Of a stretch of DNA of 64,000 bases, positions 63,640-64,000 are shown one piece after another; the first letter of the stretch is position 1; each line of letters starts with the position of its first letter. Made by a program: the position numbers and the translations under genes. This DNA comes from Roseivivax isoporae LMG 25204 (GTDB taxonomy: Bacteria; Pseudomonadota; Alphaproteobacteria; Rhodobacterales; Rhodobacteraceae), in assembly GCF_000521865.1 (NCBI RefSeq), contig NZ_JAME01000014.1, forward strand, positions 1 through 64,000, read 5' to 3'. Under the pieces are notes generated by a model that saw only the letters and a program-made list of their open reading frames with translations, was not told the origin of the DNA and did no database searches.

Positions 63640-64000
63640 TCCGGCCCTCCCGGACGCAGATCCTCTTCGGCACGCTCGCCTGTGCCGGGATCCTGCGCGC
63701 GGCGATCGGGGCATGGTCCGATGCGCCCGGTGGTGGCGGGGACATGTTCGTGGGCCGGGCGGAGGCCGCCGATGTCGCGGAGGATCCGGCGCCGACGCAA
63801 ACGGCTGACAGCGCCGAGGACGGCGGGCCGCAGGACGTGGGCGCGCTCGCCGACGAGATCCTCGCCCGCGGCTGCACCATTCCCGAGACTCTCCTGTCGG
63901 CGATCAAGACCGAACGCGGGCTCCTGGCCGCGCAGAAGGACCGGCTCGATGCGCGCGCGGCCGAGATCGAGCTCGCCGCCGAGCAGCTCGAGGTCGAGAA
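63636..64000 (+). CDS. MotE-like protein, 5' part (runs off the window)
   Basis: The GTG start overlaps the preceding stop, and the frame stays open to base 64000, giving 121 residues. It begins with a hydrophobic signal or anchor (ILFGTLACAGILRAAIGAW), then an acidic linker, then CTIPETLLSAIKTERGLLAAQKDRLDARAAEIELAAEQLEVE. This is a coiled coil like that of MotE/MgtE-N-type proteins that follow fliM in alphaproteobacteria. MotE acts as a periplasmic stator-associated chaperone in rhizobia. The C-terminal domain is outside the window. Confidence 0.6.
   Translation, partial: MIRPSRTQILFGTLACAGILRAAIGAWSDAPGGGGDMFVGRAEAADVAEDPAPTQTADSAEDGGPQDVGALADEILARGCTIPETLLSAIKTERGLLAAQKDRLDARAAEIELAAEQLEVE

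Overview
This 64 kb window is GC-rich with a strong G/C third-position bias. Its gene content points to an alphaproteobacterium of the Rhodobacteraceae (Roseobacter-type): TRAP transporters, FnrL-type boxes, a MucR/Ros regulator, FlaF/FlbT/FtcR flagellar regulators, CtrA-type sites, and a DnaA-like plasmid/chromid replication initiator with its own parAB genes. The window probably comes from a chromid or megaplasmid, or from an integrated copy of one, because a complete-looking replication and partition module lies at about 26.0-29.8 kb.

Left part (1-20 kb) is metabolic and stress accessory DNA. It holds the 3' end of a heavy-metal P-type ATPase, an SDR oxidoreductase and a cell-wall hydrolase. 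A gluconate-type operon follows (gntK-dctP-dctQ-dctM, minus strand) with a divergent LacI/GntR repressor and two tandem operators. Next is a low-oxygen cassette (two paralogous cytochromes c, a phasin-like protein, UspA, a VIT1-type transporter) with two FNR-type boxes, then an RND efflux pair, an unrecognised acidic protein, a P-loop kinase, katG/oxyR, and a Phd/VapC toxin-antitoxin pair.

Middle part (20-30 kb) starts with two large membrane/PAS sensor histidine kinases, one of them a hybrid with two receiver domains. The replication module follows: parA-parB on the minus strand, five copies of a 14-bp palindrome (GTCCCCGCGGGGAC), a 30-bp near-palindrome inside parB, four copies of an 11-bp iteron-like repeat, and the divergent DnaA-like initiator gene.

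Right part (29.8-64 kb) is one long flagellar cluster that begins 11 bp after the initiator gene. It contains fliJ, motA, a putative flagellin-modification operon (unknown protein, glycosyltransferase fusion, TPR-glycosyltransferase), mucR, motB, an RpoH-like sigma factor, fliK, flgD, flgFGAH with an extra FliL-like protein, flgE, flgK, flgL, ftcR, flgI, flgJ, a FlgN-like chaperone, flagellin, flaF, flbT, a DUF1217 protein, a sulfotransferase, fliG, fliP, fliN, fliH, fliF, fliL, fliM, a PflI-like protein and a MotE-like protein that runs off the end. fliI, fliQ, fliR, flhA, flhB, fliE, flgB and flgC are not in the window.

Four divergent flagellar promoter regions (31.4, 44.7, 51.4 and 61.75 kb) share an AT-rich 10-bp element, consensus RCAAGWATAA. 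It is tandemly repeated at 10-bp spacing in most of them, as expected for an OmpR-type regulator; FtcR, encoded at one of these sites, is the obvious candidate. A TTAA-N7-TTAA CtrA-type box precedes an unknown gene at 37.7 kb, and a near match precedes the sigma gene. This suggests a cascade in which CtrA controls the sigma factor or FtcR, which in turn control the structural genes.
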